Below the pieces are notes generated by a model, which was not told the origin of the DNA, searched no databases, and saw only the letters and a list, made by a program, of their open reading frames with translations. Below are positions 1-8,687 of a DNA stretch of 64,000 nucleotides, piece after piece. The stretch's first letter is position 1, and each line of letters starts with the position of its first letter. Both the position numbers and the translations under genes were made by a program. This DNA comes from Dermacoccus abyssi (GTDB taxonomy: Bacteria > Actinomycetota > Actinomycetes > Actinomycetales > Dermatophilaceae). The stretch lies in NCBI RefSeq assembly GCF_003515945.1, contig NZ_QWLM01000007.1, forward strand, positions 1 through 64,000, given 5' to 3'.

Positions 1-93
1 ACGCCCGGTCACATTCCGAACCCGGAAGCTAAGCCCTTCAGCGCCGATGGTACTGCACTCGCCAGGGTGTGGGAGAGTAGGACACCGCCGGAC
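1..93 (+). rRNA. rrf: 5S ribosomal RNA, 3' part
   Basis: The first 93 bases match the central and 3' part of bacterial 5S rRNA: the loop with CATTCCGAACCCGGAAGCTAAG, the GATGGTACTGC segment and the closing GTGGGAGAGTAGG and CACCGCCGGAC. The 5' 25 or so bases lie outside the window. It is the last gene of an rRNA operon transcribed into the window and is followed at once by a large terminator. The exact 3' end is estimated from the family. Confidence 0.94.
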
Positions 94-105
94 TCCTTCC
101 CATGG

Positions 106-212
106 AAAAAGGGGGTTCTCGAACGATCTGAACGTGTCACACGTGTGACGGCCTCGTAGCCCAACGGCTCGGCCCACACCGACAACAGTTCAGGTTCGAG
201 AACCCCCTTTTT
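106..212 (+). terminator. Large rRNA-operon terminator hairpin
   Basis: The 19-nt arm 106-124 is perfectly complementary to 194-212, and the inner arms CTGAAC (128-133) and GTTCAG (188-193) extend the stem past a small bulge. A run of seven T follows the G/C core at 208-214. The loop contains a 14-nt perfect palindrome, GTCACACGTGTGAC (136-149), that would form its own hairpin. The position just after 5S rRNA fits a strong intrinsic terminator. Confidence 0.8.
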
Positions 213-282
213 TTCGCATACCCAAAAACAATTCCTGCGACGCGTCTGGGACCGTCTCAGGCTTCTTGCATTGTGCGGCGGC

Positions 283-288
283 TACCCT
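283..288 (+). promoter_or_regulatory. -10 element (TACCCT) of lysX
   Basis: TACCCT ends 7 nt before an in-frame GTG at 296, and no ribosome binding site is present. This predicts a leaderless transcript and sets the lysX start. No good -35 is visible. Confidence 0.5.
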
Positions 289-295
289 CACACGT

Positions 296-3200
296 GTGGC
301 TGTGAAGCATGGGAACAAGAGCAGCGTCAGATCCCGACGCGGTTGGCGCGACGAGGGTTGGCGGGACGAGGTTGCGACCTGGGCCGGCCGGCTGCTTCTC
401 ATTGCCGCGCTCGTGTCCCTCGTGGCGATCCCCGTTCGCCGCAACACATTCCTCAACGTCGTCATGGACGTCCTCGGCTGGTTCGACATCCCCAGTGAGC
501 CGTCACTCTTCGTGGTCTGCATGACACTCGTGCTCTCCGGTGGAGTACGACGTCGCTTCCGAGCAGCTCACACGGCGCTCGTGTTCATCATGGGCCTCGC
601 CGTCTTCGACTCCGTCATGCGGATCTTCTTCCGCACAGAGTCGCTTCTCATGCTCGATCGGCTCCACGTTCACGGGGCTTATCGAGATTGGGCACGCTTC
701 CAGGCATCGCCGATCGTCTCCAGCGTCACGCTGGCCATCTCGGTTGCGAGCTTCGCCCTCGTCTTGGCTTCTCGACGTGCGTTCAAGACTCGTCTCAGCG
801 AAGGCGCGAAGCGGGCCTCCCTCGTCGCCCTGCTCAGTGGGTGGGCCTTCTCCGTTCTCGTGACCGTGGCACTCACACTGTTTTTCCCTCGCAGCCTCGA
901 CACCGTGGGGCAACGAGTCGTGTGGGGAATCCGGAGCGCTTTCGGTGTTCGGACTCCTCCTGATACTCCGGGATTCGCCGGCCACCACGGTCATCAGTGG
1001 GTCTTCGGTATCGGCAGCGTCCTGTCCACGCTCGCGTTGTTGTTCGCCGTGCTCGTGCTGTGGCGCTCCGGGCGTGTGCGTGGCCTGACGGACGCGGACG
1101 ACGAATTGCGTCTGCGTGCTCTGCTTCTCGAACACGGCGAGGACGACTCGCTCGGTTACTTCGCCACGCGTCGTGACAAGTCCGCGCTCTTCGCGCCAGA
1201 CGGGCGAGCCGCGCTGACGTTCCGCAACGAGGGAAGCGTCAGCGTTGCATCGGCCGACCCCGTGGGGCGACGCGAATCCTGGAACGGCGCGATCGAAGGC
1301 TGGCTGGAGCAGTGTGTTGAGCACGGGCTCTACCCGGCCGTCCTGTCGGCGAGCGCTGACGGCGCGCAGGCGTACGTCGACGCCGGTCTCAAGGCGTGGT
1401 CCTTGGGCGACGAGGCAATCATCGACGTCGACGCATTCACCCTGCAGGGGCGCACGATGCGTCCCGTGCGCCAGGCGGTCACCCGCGTCGAACGCGCCGG
1501 TTACTCGACACACGTGCGCCGGCACGAAGAGCTGTCCGGCCAGGAACTCGATGAGATCTCGCGGCTGGCGGACGCCTGGCGCGGCAACGAGACCGAGCGT
1601 GGGTTCTCCATGGCGCTCAACCGTCTCGGCGATCGCGCTGACGGACGCTGCGTCGTCATCACGGCTCACGACGAGAGCGGGGCCGTTCGCGGGTTCCTGT
1701 CCTTCGTGCCGTGGGGTGCGCGTGGACTGTCTCTCGACGTCATGCGCCGTGACCGGGCCGCAGAGAACGGGCTCAACGAGTACATGGTCGCTCACCTCGT
1801 CGAAGCGGCGCCGGCGCTGGGCGTCCGGCGCATCTCGCTCAACTTCGCGGTTTTCCGCAACGTCTTCGCCGATGCCGATGAGGTCGGCGCCGGCCCCGTG
1901 ACGCGCCTGAGCGACAAGGCGCTGTCGTTCGCTTCTCGCTTCTGGCAGCTCGAGACGCTCTACCGCTCGAACGACAAGTACCGCCCCGAGTGGGTGCCGC
2001 GTTATCTCTGTTACGACCCCGAGCTGACGGTGCCGCGCGCCGCCCTGGCCATGGGCGTGGCGGAGGGTTTCGTGCCCCTTCTCGGTCCGCGCCTGCTCGT
2101 GGGGCCGAAGCCGGCCGACCACCAGCCGCCGCGCCCGGAGGCCGACTTCGTCGAGCGGGTTCAGGCGCTCGAGGCCGAGAGCCTCACCCCGCGCGTTCCC
2201 GAGCCGCGGCGCAGTGAGCAGCAGCGCGTCCGGCGCGCGAAGCTGACGCAGATGGCCGAAGCCGGCGTGGAGGCCTACCCGCCCCGCGTTCCGCGGACGA
2301 CGACCGTTGCCGACGTCGTGGCGCGCCATCCCGATCTGGCGCCCGACGCCGCAACGGGGGAGCGAGTCTCCGTCACGGGCCGAGTGCGCGCTCTGCGCGA
2401 CCTCGGTGGGGTGAGCTTCGTCGTGCTCGAGGAGAACGGCGTTCGCCTGCAGGCGATGGCCACCCGGGACGGCACCCCGGAGCCTGCCCTCGGCCGTTGG
2501 GGCCACTGGATCGATCTCGGCGACATCATCAGCGTCAGCGGCGAGGTGGTGACCTCGAAGCGCGGCGAGTTGTCGGTTCTCGTGGACTCGTGGCACATGG
2601 CGGCCAAATGCCTCAGCCCGGTACCCGATCTGCACTCCGGCTTCCGCGACCCCGACGCCCGCGTGCGTCAGCGCTCGCTCGACCTCATCGTCAACGCCGA
2701 CTCCATGGAGATGCTGCAAGCACGCTCACGTGGGGTGCGCGCTTTCCGTGACGCGTTCGACGACCTGGGCTACACCGAGGTGGAGACCCCGATGCTCCAG
2801 GCCGTGCACGGCGGAGCGTCCGCGCGGCCGTTCAAGACACACATCAACGCCTACGGCATGGATCTGTTCCTGCGCATCGCGCCGGAGCTCTATCTCAAGC
2901 GCCTCGCGGTCGGTGGCATGCAGAAGGTCTTCGAACTGAACCGAAACTTCCGCAACGAGGGCGCCGACGCGACGCACAACCCCGAGTTCACCTCGCTCGA
3001 GGCCTACGACGCGTACGGCGACTACACGACGATGCGTCACCTGACGCGCGAGGTCCTGCTCACAGTGGCACGCGCGGTGCACGGTAAGGAGATCGCGCTG
3101 CGACCGATGTCGGACGGCAGCGTGGAGCGTGTCGATCTTTCTGGACCGTGGCCCGCCGTGCCCGTCCACGAGGCGGTGTCGAAAGCCTGCGGCGTGACGC

Positions 3201-3691
3201 TCACGTCCGCGTCGACACGTGAGGAAGTCGCTGCGGTGTGCGAAGCCCACGGCATCGATGCTCCGCGGGAGAAGAGCGCCGGCGAACTCGTCGTCGAGCT
3301 GTACGACGAACTCGTCGAGGCACGAACGACCTTCCCGACGTTCTACACGGACTTTCCCGTCGAGACGTCGCCGCTCACGCGGGAGCACCGTGACGATCCG
3401 CGCCTCTCGGAACGCTGGGACCTCGTGGCCTTCGGCGCCGAGATCGGTACGGCGTACACCGAGCTGGTCGATCCGGTCGAGCAGCGTCGTCGCCTCACCG
3501 AGCAGTCGCTCAAGGCGGCGGCCGGTGACGTCGAGGCGATGTCGCTCGACGAGTCGTTCCTCGGCGCGCTCGAGTACGCGATGCCGCCCACGGGTGGCCT
3601 CGGCATCGGCGTCGACCGCACGATCATGATGCTGCTCGGGGCTCCGATCCGCGCCACGCTCGCGTTCCCGTTCGTCCGTCCGCAGGGCTGA
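296..3691 (+). CDS. lysX: Bifunctional lysylphosphatidylglycerol synthase / lysyl-tRNA synthetase LysX
   Basis: The protein (about 1131 aa) has three parts. Residues 30-260 hold about six membrane helices. About 270-590 is a DUF2156 (MprF-type) aminoacyl transferase. From about 640 there is an OB fold plus class II lysyl-tRNA synthetase core. Motif 2 (FRNEGADATHNPEFT) and motif 3 (GGLGIGVDRT) are visible. In Mycobacterium LysX this fusion charges tRNA-Lys and moves lysine onto phosphatidylglycerol, giving resistance to cationic peptides. I chose the GTG at 296 because a -10-like box lies 7 nt upstream; a TTG at 266 is also open but lacks any signal. A separate housekeeping LysRS would be expected elsewhere in the genome. 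Confidence 0.93.
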   Translation: MAVKHGNKSSVRSRRGWRDEGWRDEVATWAGRLLLIAALVSLVAIPVRRNTFLNVVMDVLGWFDIPSEPSLFVVCMTLVLSGGVRRRFRAAHTALVFIMGLAVFDSVMRIFFRTESLLMLDRLHVHGAYRDWARFQASPIVSSVTLAISVASFALVLASRRAFKTRLSEGAKRASLVALLSGWAFSVLVTVALTLFFPRSLDTVGQRVVWGIRSAFGVRTPPDTPGFAGHHGHQWVFGIGSVLSTLALLFAVLVLWRSGRVRGLTDADDELRLRALLLEHGEDDSLGYFATRRDKSALFAPDGRAALTFRNEGSVSVASADPVGRRESWNGAIEGWLEQCVEHGLYPAVLSASADGAQAYVDAGLKAWSLGDEAIIDVDAFTLQGRTMRPVRQAVTRVERAGYSTHVRRHEELSGQELDEISRLADAWRGNETERGFSMALNRLGDRADGRCVVITAHDESGAVRGFLSFVPWGARGLSLDVMRRDRAAENGLNEYMVAHLVEAAPALGVRRISLNFAVFRNVFADADEVGAGPVTRLSDKALSFASRFWQLETLYRSNDKYRPEWVPRYLCYDPELTVPRAALAMGVAEGFVPLLGPRLLVGPKPADHQPPRPEADFVERVQALEAESLTPRVPEPRRSEQQRVRRAKLTQMAEAGVEAYPPRVPRTTTVADVVARHPDLAPDAATGERVSVTGRVRALRDLGGVSFVVLEENGVRLQAMATRDGTPEPALGRWGHWIDLGDIISVSGEVVTSKRGELSVLVDSWHMAAKCLSPVPDLHSGFRDPDARVRQRSLDLIVNADSMEMLQARSRGVRAFRDAFDDLGYTEVETPMLQAVHGGASARPFKTHINAYGMDLFLRIAPELYLKRLAVGGMQKVFELNRNFRNEGADATHNPEFTSLEAYDAYGDYTTMRHLTREVLLTVARAVHGKEIALRPMSDGSVERVDLSGPWPAVPVHEAVSKACGVTLTSASTREEVAAVCEAHGIDAPREKSAGELVVELYDELVEARTTFPTFYTDFPVETSPLTREHRDDPRLSERWDLVAFGAEIGTAYTELVDPVEQRRRLTEQSLKAAAGDVEAMSLDESFLGALEYAMPPTGGLGIGVDRTIMMLLGAPIRATLAFPFVRPQG

Positions 3692-3856
3692 GTGGACCCT
3701 CCTCCTCGGCGAAGGGAACCTGCTCTCCTCTCGACTGAGGTATGAGGTGGATGACAATTCCTTGAGTCCTTTTCACCCATCGATGACCTATGAGCGGCAA
3801 GATCAGTGGGTGAGTGCGCGAACGAACGCGTCGCGCGAAGGGATTCAAGGGGAATC

Positions 3857-5548
3857 ATGAAGAAGTCGCTCAGCGCAGCAGCCGCAGCCTTCGGTCTCGT
3901 CAGCATCGGCCTTGCACCTGCAGGTGCGAGCGCCCGGCAGGCCTCGTCCGAGGCGCCGACCTCCGGCGCGTCGTCGAGCTACACGCCACCGCCGGTGTCA
4001 TGGGGAGCATGCAAGGCGCCGAGTCTCGTCAAGGCGGGTGCCCAGTGCGGCTACGTCACGGTTCCCCTCGACTACGCGAAGCCGAAGGGCGCGAAGATCA
4101 AGCTCGCCGTGTCCCGTATCAAGCACAAGACGCCCGACGCGAAGAAGCAGGGCATCATGCTCGTCAACCCGGGTGGCCCCGGCGGTTCCGGCCTGACGTT
4201 GGCACGCCTGGGTCAGTGGGTGCCGAACGGAGGCGGCGACCCGTACGACTGGATCGGATTCGACCCGCGAGGCGTCGGTGACAGCCTCCCGAGCCTCGCG
4301 TGCGACGGTAACTACTTCGGCTACAACCGCCCCGACTACCGCGTGACGAAGGCCGGCACGGAACGTCAGTGGCTACACAAGACCGCGGGCTACTCGAAGG
4401 CCTGCTCGAAGGCGGACGGCGCACGTCTGTTGCCGCACATGAAGACCGTCGACAACGTGCGTGACATGGACTCGATCCGCAAGGCCCTCGGTGAGAAGCA
4501 GATCAACTTCTACGGTTTCAGCTACGGCTCCTACCTCGGCCAGGTCTACGCGACGATGTATCCCAAGCAAACGCGCCGCATGGTGCTCGACGGCGTCGTC
4601 AACCCCAAGGACGTCTGGTACGACGCGAACCTCAACCAGGACGTCGCGTTCGACGCGAACATGGACACCTTCTTCGACTGGGTCGCCAAGAACGACGCCA
4701 CCTACCACCTGGGTAAGAGCGGCAAGGCGATCAAGAAGCGCTGGTACGCGATGCTCGACAAGCTCGCGAAAACGCCGGCCGACGGCAAGATCGGACCGAA
4801 CGAGTGGACGGATGCCTTCCTCAACGCCGGTTACTACGTGTTCGGCTGGGAAGGTGACGCCGAGGCACTCGTCGCGGCGTTCAAGGGCGACTTCGGCCCG
4901 GTCACCGACCTCTACGACGAGGCGAACGGCTCCGGCCCGGGTTCGGACAACGGGTATGCGGTCTACCTCGGCACGCAGTGCTCGGATGTTGCCTGGCCCA
5001 CGTCGTGGAACAAGTGGAAGGCCGACAACACGCGCGTCGCCAAGAAGGCGCCGTTCGAGACGTGGGCCAATGCGATGTTCAACCTTCCGTGCACGAGCTG
5101 GCCGGTGAAGGCGAGCAACCGCCAGGCGCCCCGCGTCGACGGTTCGAAGGTCGGGCCCATCCTGCTCATCTCGGAGACGAAGGACGGCGCGACGCCGTAC
5201 GGCGGTGCGCTCGAGGTGCGTAAGCGCTTCCCGAAGAGCTCGCTCATCGAGGGCGTCGGCGGCACGACGCACTCGGGTTCGCTGAGCGGTATCGCGTGCA
5301 CGGACGACAAGATCGCCACCTACCTGCTGTCCGGCAAGACGCCGCAGCGCACTCGCGGGCAGGGGCACTCGGACGTGAAGTGCGAGCCGGTGCCGCAGCC
5401 GGCGCCGGGCCCGGCGAACGCGCTGACGGAGTCGGCGTCCGACTCGGGGCGCGCCCACGGTCACGGCAAGGGCCACGGCAAGAAGCGTCACGGCATGCCG
5501 CAGGATCTGCGCGCCCAGTTGCAGCAGGCCGCTTCGTCGACCCGCTGA
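3857..5548 (+). CDS. Secreted alpha/beta hydrolase, tripeptidyl aminopeptidase (S33) type
   Basis: The 563-aa product starts at an ATG preceded by AAGGGG. It has a Lys-Lys signal peptide with an alanine-rich core ending near ASA-RQA (about residue 27). NPGGPGGSG forms the oxyanion region. The nucleophile elbow GFSYGS is near residue 220, with the acidic residue in ETKDGATPYGG (about 441) and the histidine in GTTHSG (about 470). This is the layout of secreted Streptomyces Tap/SlpD-like proteases with a C-terminal TAP-like domain. They cut short N-terminal peptides from proteins; the substrate here is unknown. The last 35 residues form an unusual His/Gly/Lys tail (HGHGKGHGKKRHG). It stands alone between lysX and the convergent met operon. 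Confidence 0.85.
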   Translation: MKKSLSAAAAAFGLVSIGLAPAGASARQASSEAPTSGASSSYTPPPVSWGACKAPSLVKAGAQCGYVTVPLDYAKPKGAKIKLAVSRIKHKTPDAKKQGIMLVNPGGPGGSGLTLARLGQWVPNGGGDPYDWIGFDPRGVGDSLPSLACDGNYFGYNRPDYRVTKAGTERQWLHKTAGYSKACSKADGARLLPHMKTVDNVRDMDSIRKALGEKQINFYGFSYGSYLGQVYATMYPKQTRRMVLDGVVNPKDVWYDANLNQDVAFDANMDTFFDWVAKNDATYHLGKSGKAIKKRWYAMLDKLAKTPADGKIGPNEWTDAFLNAGYYVFGWEGDAEALVAAFKGDFGPVTDLYDEANGSGPGSDNGYAVYLGTQCSDVAWPTSWNKWKADNTRVAKKAPFETWANAMFNLPCTSWPVKASNRQAPRVDGSKVGPILLISETKDGATPYGGALEVRKRFPKSSLIEGVGGTTHSGSLSGIACTDDKIATYLLSGKTPQRTRGQGHSDVKCEPVPQPAPGPANALTESASDSGRAHGHGKGHGKKRHGMPQDLRAQLQQAASSTR

Positions 5549-5580
5549 CGGACTGACCCTTGAACGCCCGAGCGCGTCGA

Positions 5581-6258
5581 TCAGTGACGCAGGGCCTTGC
5601 GGGCCAGTGCGTTACCGATGAACTGCGCGATCTGCACGAACACGATGATGATGACGACGGCTGCCCACGTCACGGCCCACTGGTAGCGCTGGTAGCCGTA
5701 CGCCAGCGCGAAGTTGCCGAGACCGCCGCCGCCCATCGCGCCGACGACCGCGGTCATGTCGATGACGGCGACGAGCGCGAAGGTGTACCCGAGGATGAGC
5801 GGCGCGAGCGCCTCGGGGATGAGAACGGTGCGGATGATCCGCCACGGGCTCGCGCCCATCGCCTGAGCCGCCTCGATGACGCCCGGGTCGACACTCACGA
5901 GGTTCTGTTCGACGATGCGACTGATGCCGAACGTCGCCGCGATCGTGAGGGGGAAGATCATCGACGTCGTGCCGATCGTCGAGCCGGTGGCGAGGAGCGT
6001 CAACGGTCCGAGAGCGGCAGCGAAGATGATGAACGGGATCGGGCGGATGATATTGACGAGCACGTTGAGGATCGTGTGAACCGTCGGGTTGGCCATGATG
6101 CCGCCGCGGCGCGTCGTGTTGAGCAGCACGCCGAGCACGAGCCCGAACAGACCGCCGAGGACGATGGTGGCGCTGACCATGAGGAGGGTCTGCCCGACCG
6201 ACTCCCACAGCACGGGGCGCAGTGCGCTCCAGTCCGTGTCCGCAGTGATGACCTTCAT
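5581..6258 (-). CDS. metI: Methionine ABC transporter permease MetI
   Basis: A 225-aa membrane protein with five predicted helices and the EAAQAMGASPWRII coupling loop (EAA motif) typical of ABC importer permeases. It is the last gene of metQ-metN-metI. Its ATG overlaps the metN stop by 4 nt, so translational coupling is likely. Two copies should form the channel for D/L-methionine with a MetN dimer. Length and motif agree with the MetI family. It ends 32 nt from the convergent hydrolase gene without a clear terminator hairpin. Confidence 0.95.
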   Translation of the reverse strand: MKVITADTDWSALRPVLWESVGQTLLMVSATIVLGGLFGLVLGVLLNTTRRGGIMANPTVHTILNVLVNIIRPIPFIIFAAALGPLTLLATGSTIGTTSMIFPLTIAATFGISRIVEQNLVSVDPGVIEAAQAMGASPWRIIRTVLIPEALAPLILGYTFALVAVIDMTAVVGAMGGGGLGNFALAYGYQRYQWAVTWAAVVIIIVFVQIAQFIGNALARKALRH

Positions 6259-7316
6259 GCCGTGGCCTCCTCGAGTTCGTGGACGGTGGCGACCTGGGCG
6301 AGGTCGGTCAGCACCTGCGTGACGGTGACGTCGTCACCGCGCAGGGCCAGGGTCAACGTCGTGAGGTTCGCTTCCTTGAGGGGCGTGAGGCCACCGTGGA
6401 CGATCTCCGGTTCGACACCGCGGGCGCCGGTGGAGGCGAGAACCCTTCCGAATCCAGCGGAGTCGTGGACGGTTGCCGTGACGAGGCGTCCGCTCACCCT
6501 CTCGCGCAGCCGCGCGATCTCGCGGGCGTCGGGCACGTTGCGCAGCGTCGCGTCGACGAGCCGCCGCGTGGCTGACGATGTCGGTGCGCCGAGCACCTGC
6601 TCGGTCGGCCCGGATTCGACGACGCGGCCGTGTTCGAGGACCACGACGTCGTCGGCCAGTTCACGCACGACGTCCATCTCGTGCGTGATGACCACGATCG
6701 TCACGCCGAGCTCATCGTTGACGCGGCGCAGGAGGGCGAGGACGTCCTTCGTCGTGTCGGGGTCGAGGGCGGAGGTCGACTCGTCGGCGAGCAGGATCTC
6801 CGGGTTCGTGGCCAGGGCGCGGGCGATGCCGACGCGCTGCTTCTGGCCGCCGGACAGCTCGTCAGGATAGGCCCAGGCCTTCTCCGTCAGACCGACGAAG
6901 TGGAGCAGTTCGGTGACTCGCGCCTCCTGCTTGTCCTTGTCCCAACCGGCGACCTCGAGCGGATAGGCGACGTTGGCGTACACCGTGCGCGAGCGGATGA
7001 GATTGAACTGCTGGAACACCATGCCGATGCGGGCCCGCAAAGCTCGGATCTGCTTTGCTCCCAGACCCGCCAGATCGACGCCGTCGACCTCGACGGAACC
7101 GGTCGTCGGGGTCTCGAGCGCGTTGATGAGCCGCACGAGGGTGCTCTTGCCTGCACCGGAGAACCCGATGACGGCGAGGACGCGGCCGGTAGCGACGTCG
7201 AGGTCGATCTCCTGCAGCGCGGTGACGTTCTTCTTGCCGCGCACGAAGGTCTTGCTCACGCCGCGCAGCCGGACCGCCGGCGCGTTCTCGGGTCGGGCCG
7301 GGGGAGTGGGGGTCAC
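6255..7316 (-). CDS. metN: Methionine ABC transporter ATP-binding protein MetN
   Basis: The 353-aa ATPase has Walker A GFSGAGKST (about residue 53), the signature LSGGQKQR, Walker B ILLADEST with the following ALD, and the switch histidine in VVITHEMD. A C-terminal NIL-type domain (about 275-350) follows. In MetN this domain binds methionine and inhibits transport when the cell is replete. The GTG start overlaps the metQ stop by 4 nt (GTGA), and the end overlaps metI. The whole operon lies behind a SAM-IV riboswitch, so both transcription and activity should respond to methionine status. Confidence 0.96.
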   Translation of the reverse strand: MTPTPPARPENAPAVRLRGVSKTFVRGKKNVTALQEIDLDVATGRVLAVIGFSGAGKSTLVRLINALETPTTGSVEVDGVDLAGLGAKQIRALRARIGMVFQQFNLIRSRTVYANVAYPLEVAGWDKDKQEARVTELLHFVGLTEKAWAYPDELSGGQKQRVGIARALATNPEILLADESTSALDPDTTKDVLALLRRVNDELGVTIVVITHEMDVVRELADDVVVLEHGRVVESGPTEQVLGAPTSSATRRLVDATLRNVPDAREIARLRERVSGRLVTATVHDSAGFGRVLASTGARGVEPEIVHGGLTPLKEANLTTLTLALRGDDVTVTQVLTDLAQVATVHELEEATA

Positions 7317-8278
7317 TTCTTGGCCTTGATCTGCGACTCGATGCGGGTGAGGATGCCGCGCACGTCCGCGACGGAACGCTTCACCTCGTACTGGGTTCCC
7401 TTGGTGCGCTTGGAGATGAGGTCCTGCACCGACTTCTCGTGGTACGCCTGGACGAACTTCGCGTACGTCGGGTTGTCGGCGTCCTTCTTGCGGGCCACGA
7501 TGACGTTGATGTACGGCTCCGAGGACTTCGCCTTGGGGTCGTCCTTGAACAGCGCCTTGCTCGGGTCGAGGTTCGCGTCGGCGGCGAAGTTGTTGTTGAC
7601 CACGGCGCCCTCGACGGAGGGCAGGGCGGCTGCGGTCTGGGCAGCGTCGACGGGCGTGACGCCGACCTTCGACTTCGCGGCGTCGATCTCGGCGGGCGTC
7701 GACAGGGAGTTGCCCCCGCCCTTGAGCGTGAGCAGACCGGCGCTCTGCAGGAGCAGGAGGGCGCGTGCCTGGTTCGTCGCGTCGTTCGGGATGGCGACCT
7801 TGCCGCCGTCGGCGAACTCGTTCACCGTGGTGTGCTTCTTCGAGTACAGCGACAGCGGCACGATGTAGGTGGAGCCGACCGGCGTCAGGGTGTCGTTCTT
7901 CGCGGCGTTGTAGTCGGCGAGGAACTGCAGGTGCTGGAACTGGTTGACGTCGACCTGGCCCTGGGAGAGCGCCGGGTTGGCCTGCGTGTAGTCGGTGAAG
8001 TTGACCGGCTGGATGTCGAGGCCGTACTTCTCCTTGCCGACCTTGACCAGTTCGGTCCAGTACGGGTCGGACGCTTCGGTGGTACCGACGGTGATCTTCG
8101 TCAGCTTCTCGTCGTCGCTACCCGTGAAGGCCTTGATGCCGAAGCCTGCGGCGAGCGCGACGACGAGGACGCCTGCGCCGATGGCCGCGTACTTGGGGCC
8201 GTTGCTCTTCGGCTTCTCGGGCAGGGCCTGGACGGCCGGGCTGGCTCCGGGGGTGGTGGAGTTGGTGTTCTCGGACAT
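7313..8278 (-). CDS. metQ: MetQ/NlpA-type methionine-binding protein, membrane-anchored
   Basis: The 321-aa product is the substrate-binding subunit of the MetNIQ importer. The binding domain (from about residue 58) has the family's ITVGTTEASDPYW start and a VNQFQHLQFL segment. In place of a lipoprotein signal it has a cytosolic Pro/Ser-rich stretch (1-28) and one hydrophobic helix (about 30-50), and no cysteine anywhere. It is therefore probably tethered by an uncleaved helix instead of lipid. It is first in the operon, about 330 nt downstream of the predicted transcription start in a SAM-IV leader. Confidence 0.93.
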   Translation of the reverse strand: MSENTNSTTPGASPAVQALPEKPKSNGPKYAAIGAGVLVVALAAGFGIKAFTGSDDEKLTKITVGTTEASDPYWTELVKVGKEKYGLDIQPVNFTDYTQANPALSQGQVDVNQFQHLQFLADYNAAKNDTLTPVGSTYIVPLSLYSKKHTTVNEFADGGKVAIPNDATNQARALLLLQSAGLLTLKGGGNSLSTPAEIDAAKSKVGVTPVDAAQTAAALPSVEGAVVNNNFAADANLDPSKALFKDDPKAKSSEPYINVIVARKKDADNPTYAKFVQAYHEKSVQDLISKRTKGTQYEVKRSVADVRGILTRIESQIKAKK

Positions 8279-8353
8279 GGTGATGCCTTCCTCGAAGGGG
8301 CGTGCGAGGCGCCGGTGGGGTGGGCGGCGACGACCGCCCGACGATGGGTGCGG

Positions 8354-8437
8354 TCAGTGCTTGGGGCGCGCGTACGCGGCGTCGTGCGTGTGCGGTCGCG
8401 CGGTGGGGGCCTGGGTGGGGCGATGCGTGTGCTGCAT
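8354..8437 (-). CDS. Possible 27-aa His/Pro-rich leader peptide between riboswitch and metQ
   Basis: The ATG at 8437 follows GGGAG with 5-nt spacing and opens a 27-codon frame ending at TGA 8354, within the metQ leader. The peptide starts MQHTHRPTQAPT and ends RPHTHDAAYARPKH: 5 His, 4 Pro, 4 Thr and no Met after the start. It lies after the riboswitch aptamer and before a G/C hairpin (about 8322-8341) and the metQ start. Such a frame could be chance in GC-rich DNA. Its ribosome binding site and position make it worth listing. Confidence 0.3.
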   Translation of the reverse strand: MQHTHRPTQAPTARPHTHDAAYARPKH

Positions 8438-8491
8438 GTGATCTCCCGGGATCGGGCGCACCGGTACGAAGCCCTCGAAAGGGATGTGTTC

Positions 8492-8610
8492 CGGGTGCGG
8501 AACGTGCTTGCCGCGCGGTTGACGCGGCCGGGTCATCACCTGGAGCACCCCGCCACGTTCGTGAGGGTTGCCGTCCGACCAGCCAGGGCTTTGCATCGGA
8601 TCTCTTGACC
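8492..8610 (-). promoter_or_regulatory. SAM-IV riboswitch controlling metQNI
   Basis: Read on the minus strand from 8610, the RNA starts GGTCAAGAGATCC. It continues AAGCCCTGGCTGG, GGCAACCCTC, a small stem, then GGGGTGCTCCAGGTGATGACC, with a downstream CGGCCGCG..CGCGCGGCAAGC pseudoknot region. The outer pair GGTCA/TGACC, the internal CCTGG/CCAGG helix and the GGCAACC core match the SAM-IV class, known from actinobacterial sulfur genes. Binding of S-adenosylmethionine would turn off the methionine importer. The predicted transcription start coincides with the first aptamer bases. Confidence 0.9.
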
Positions 8611-8616
8611 GGCATT

Positions 8617-8646
8617 AGATTAGAGGCGCCGCGAGAAGCCCGTCAA
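8617..8646 (-). promoter_or_regulatory. Promoter of the SAM-IV / metQNI transcript
   Basis: On the minus strand, TTGACG (8646-8641) is followed after 18 nt by TAATCT (8622-8617). The start would fall at about 8610, the first base of the riboswitch. Confidence 0.75.
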
Positions 8647-8687
8647 ATCAAGTGATCTGGGCCACTCTGCGTCACCGCTGGGCCGAG

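Noticed and set aside
503-2719. A 738-codon minus-strand frame opposite lysX
   Set aside because: It is a high-GC shadow of lysX: composition is dominated by Arg, Glu, His and Val, with no domains. Similar antisense frames lie opposite most genes here (for example 11568-13832 and 25816-27975).
5560-6870. A 436-codon plus-strand frame across metI and metN
   Set aside because: metI and metN on the other strand have clear motifs; the plus-strand frame is acidic and His-rich with no recognisable fold.
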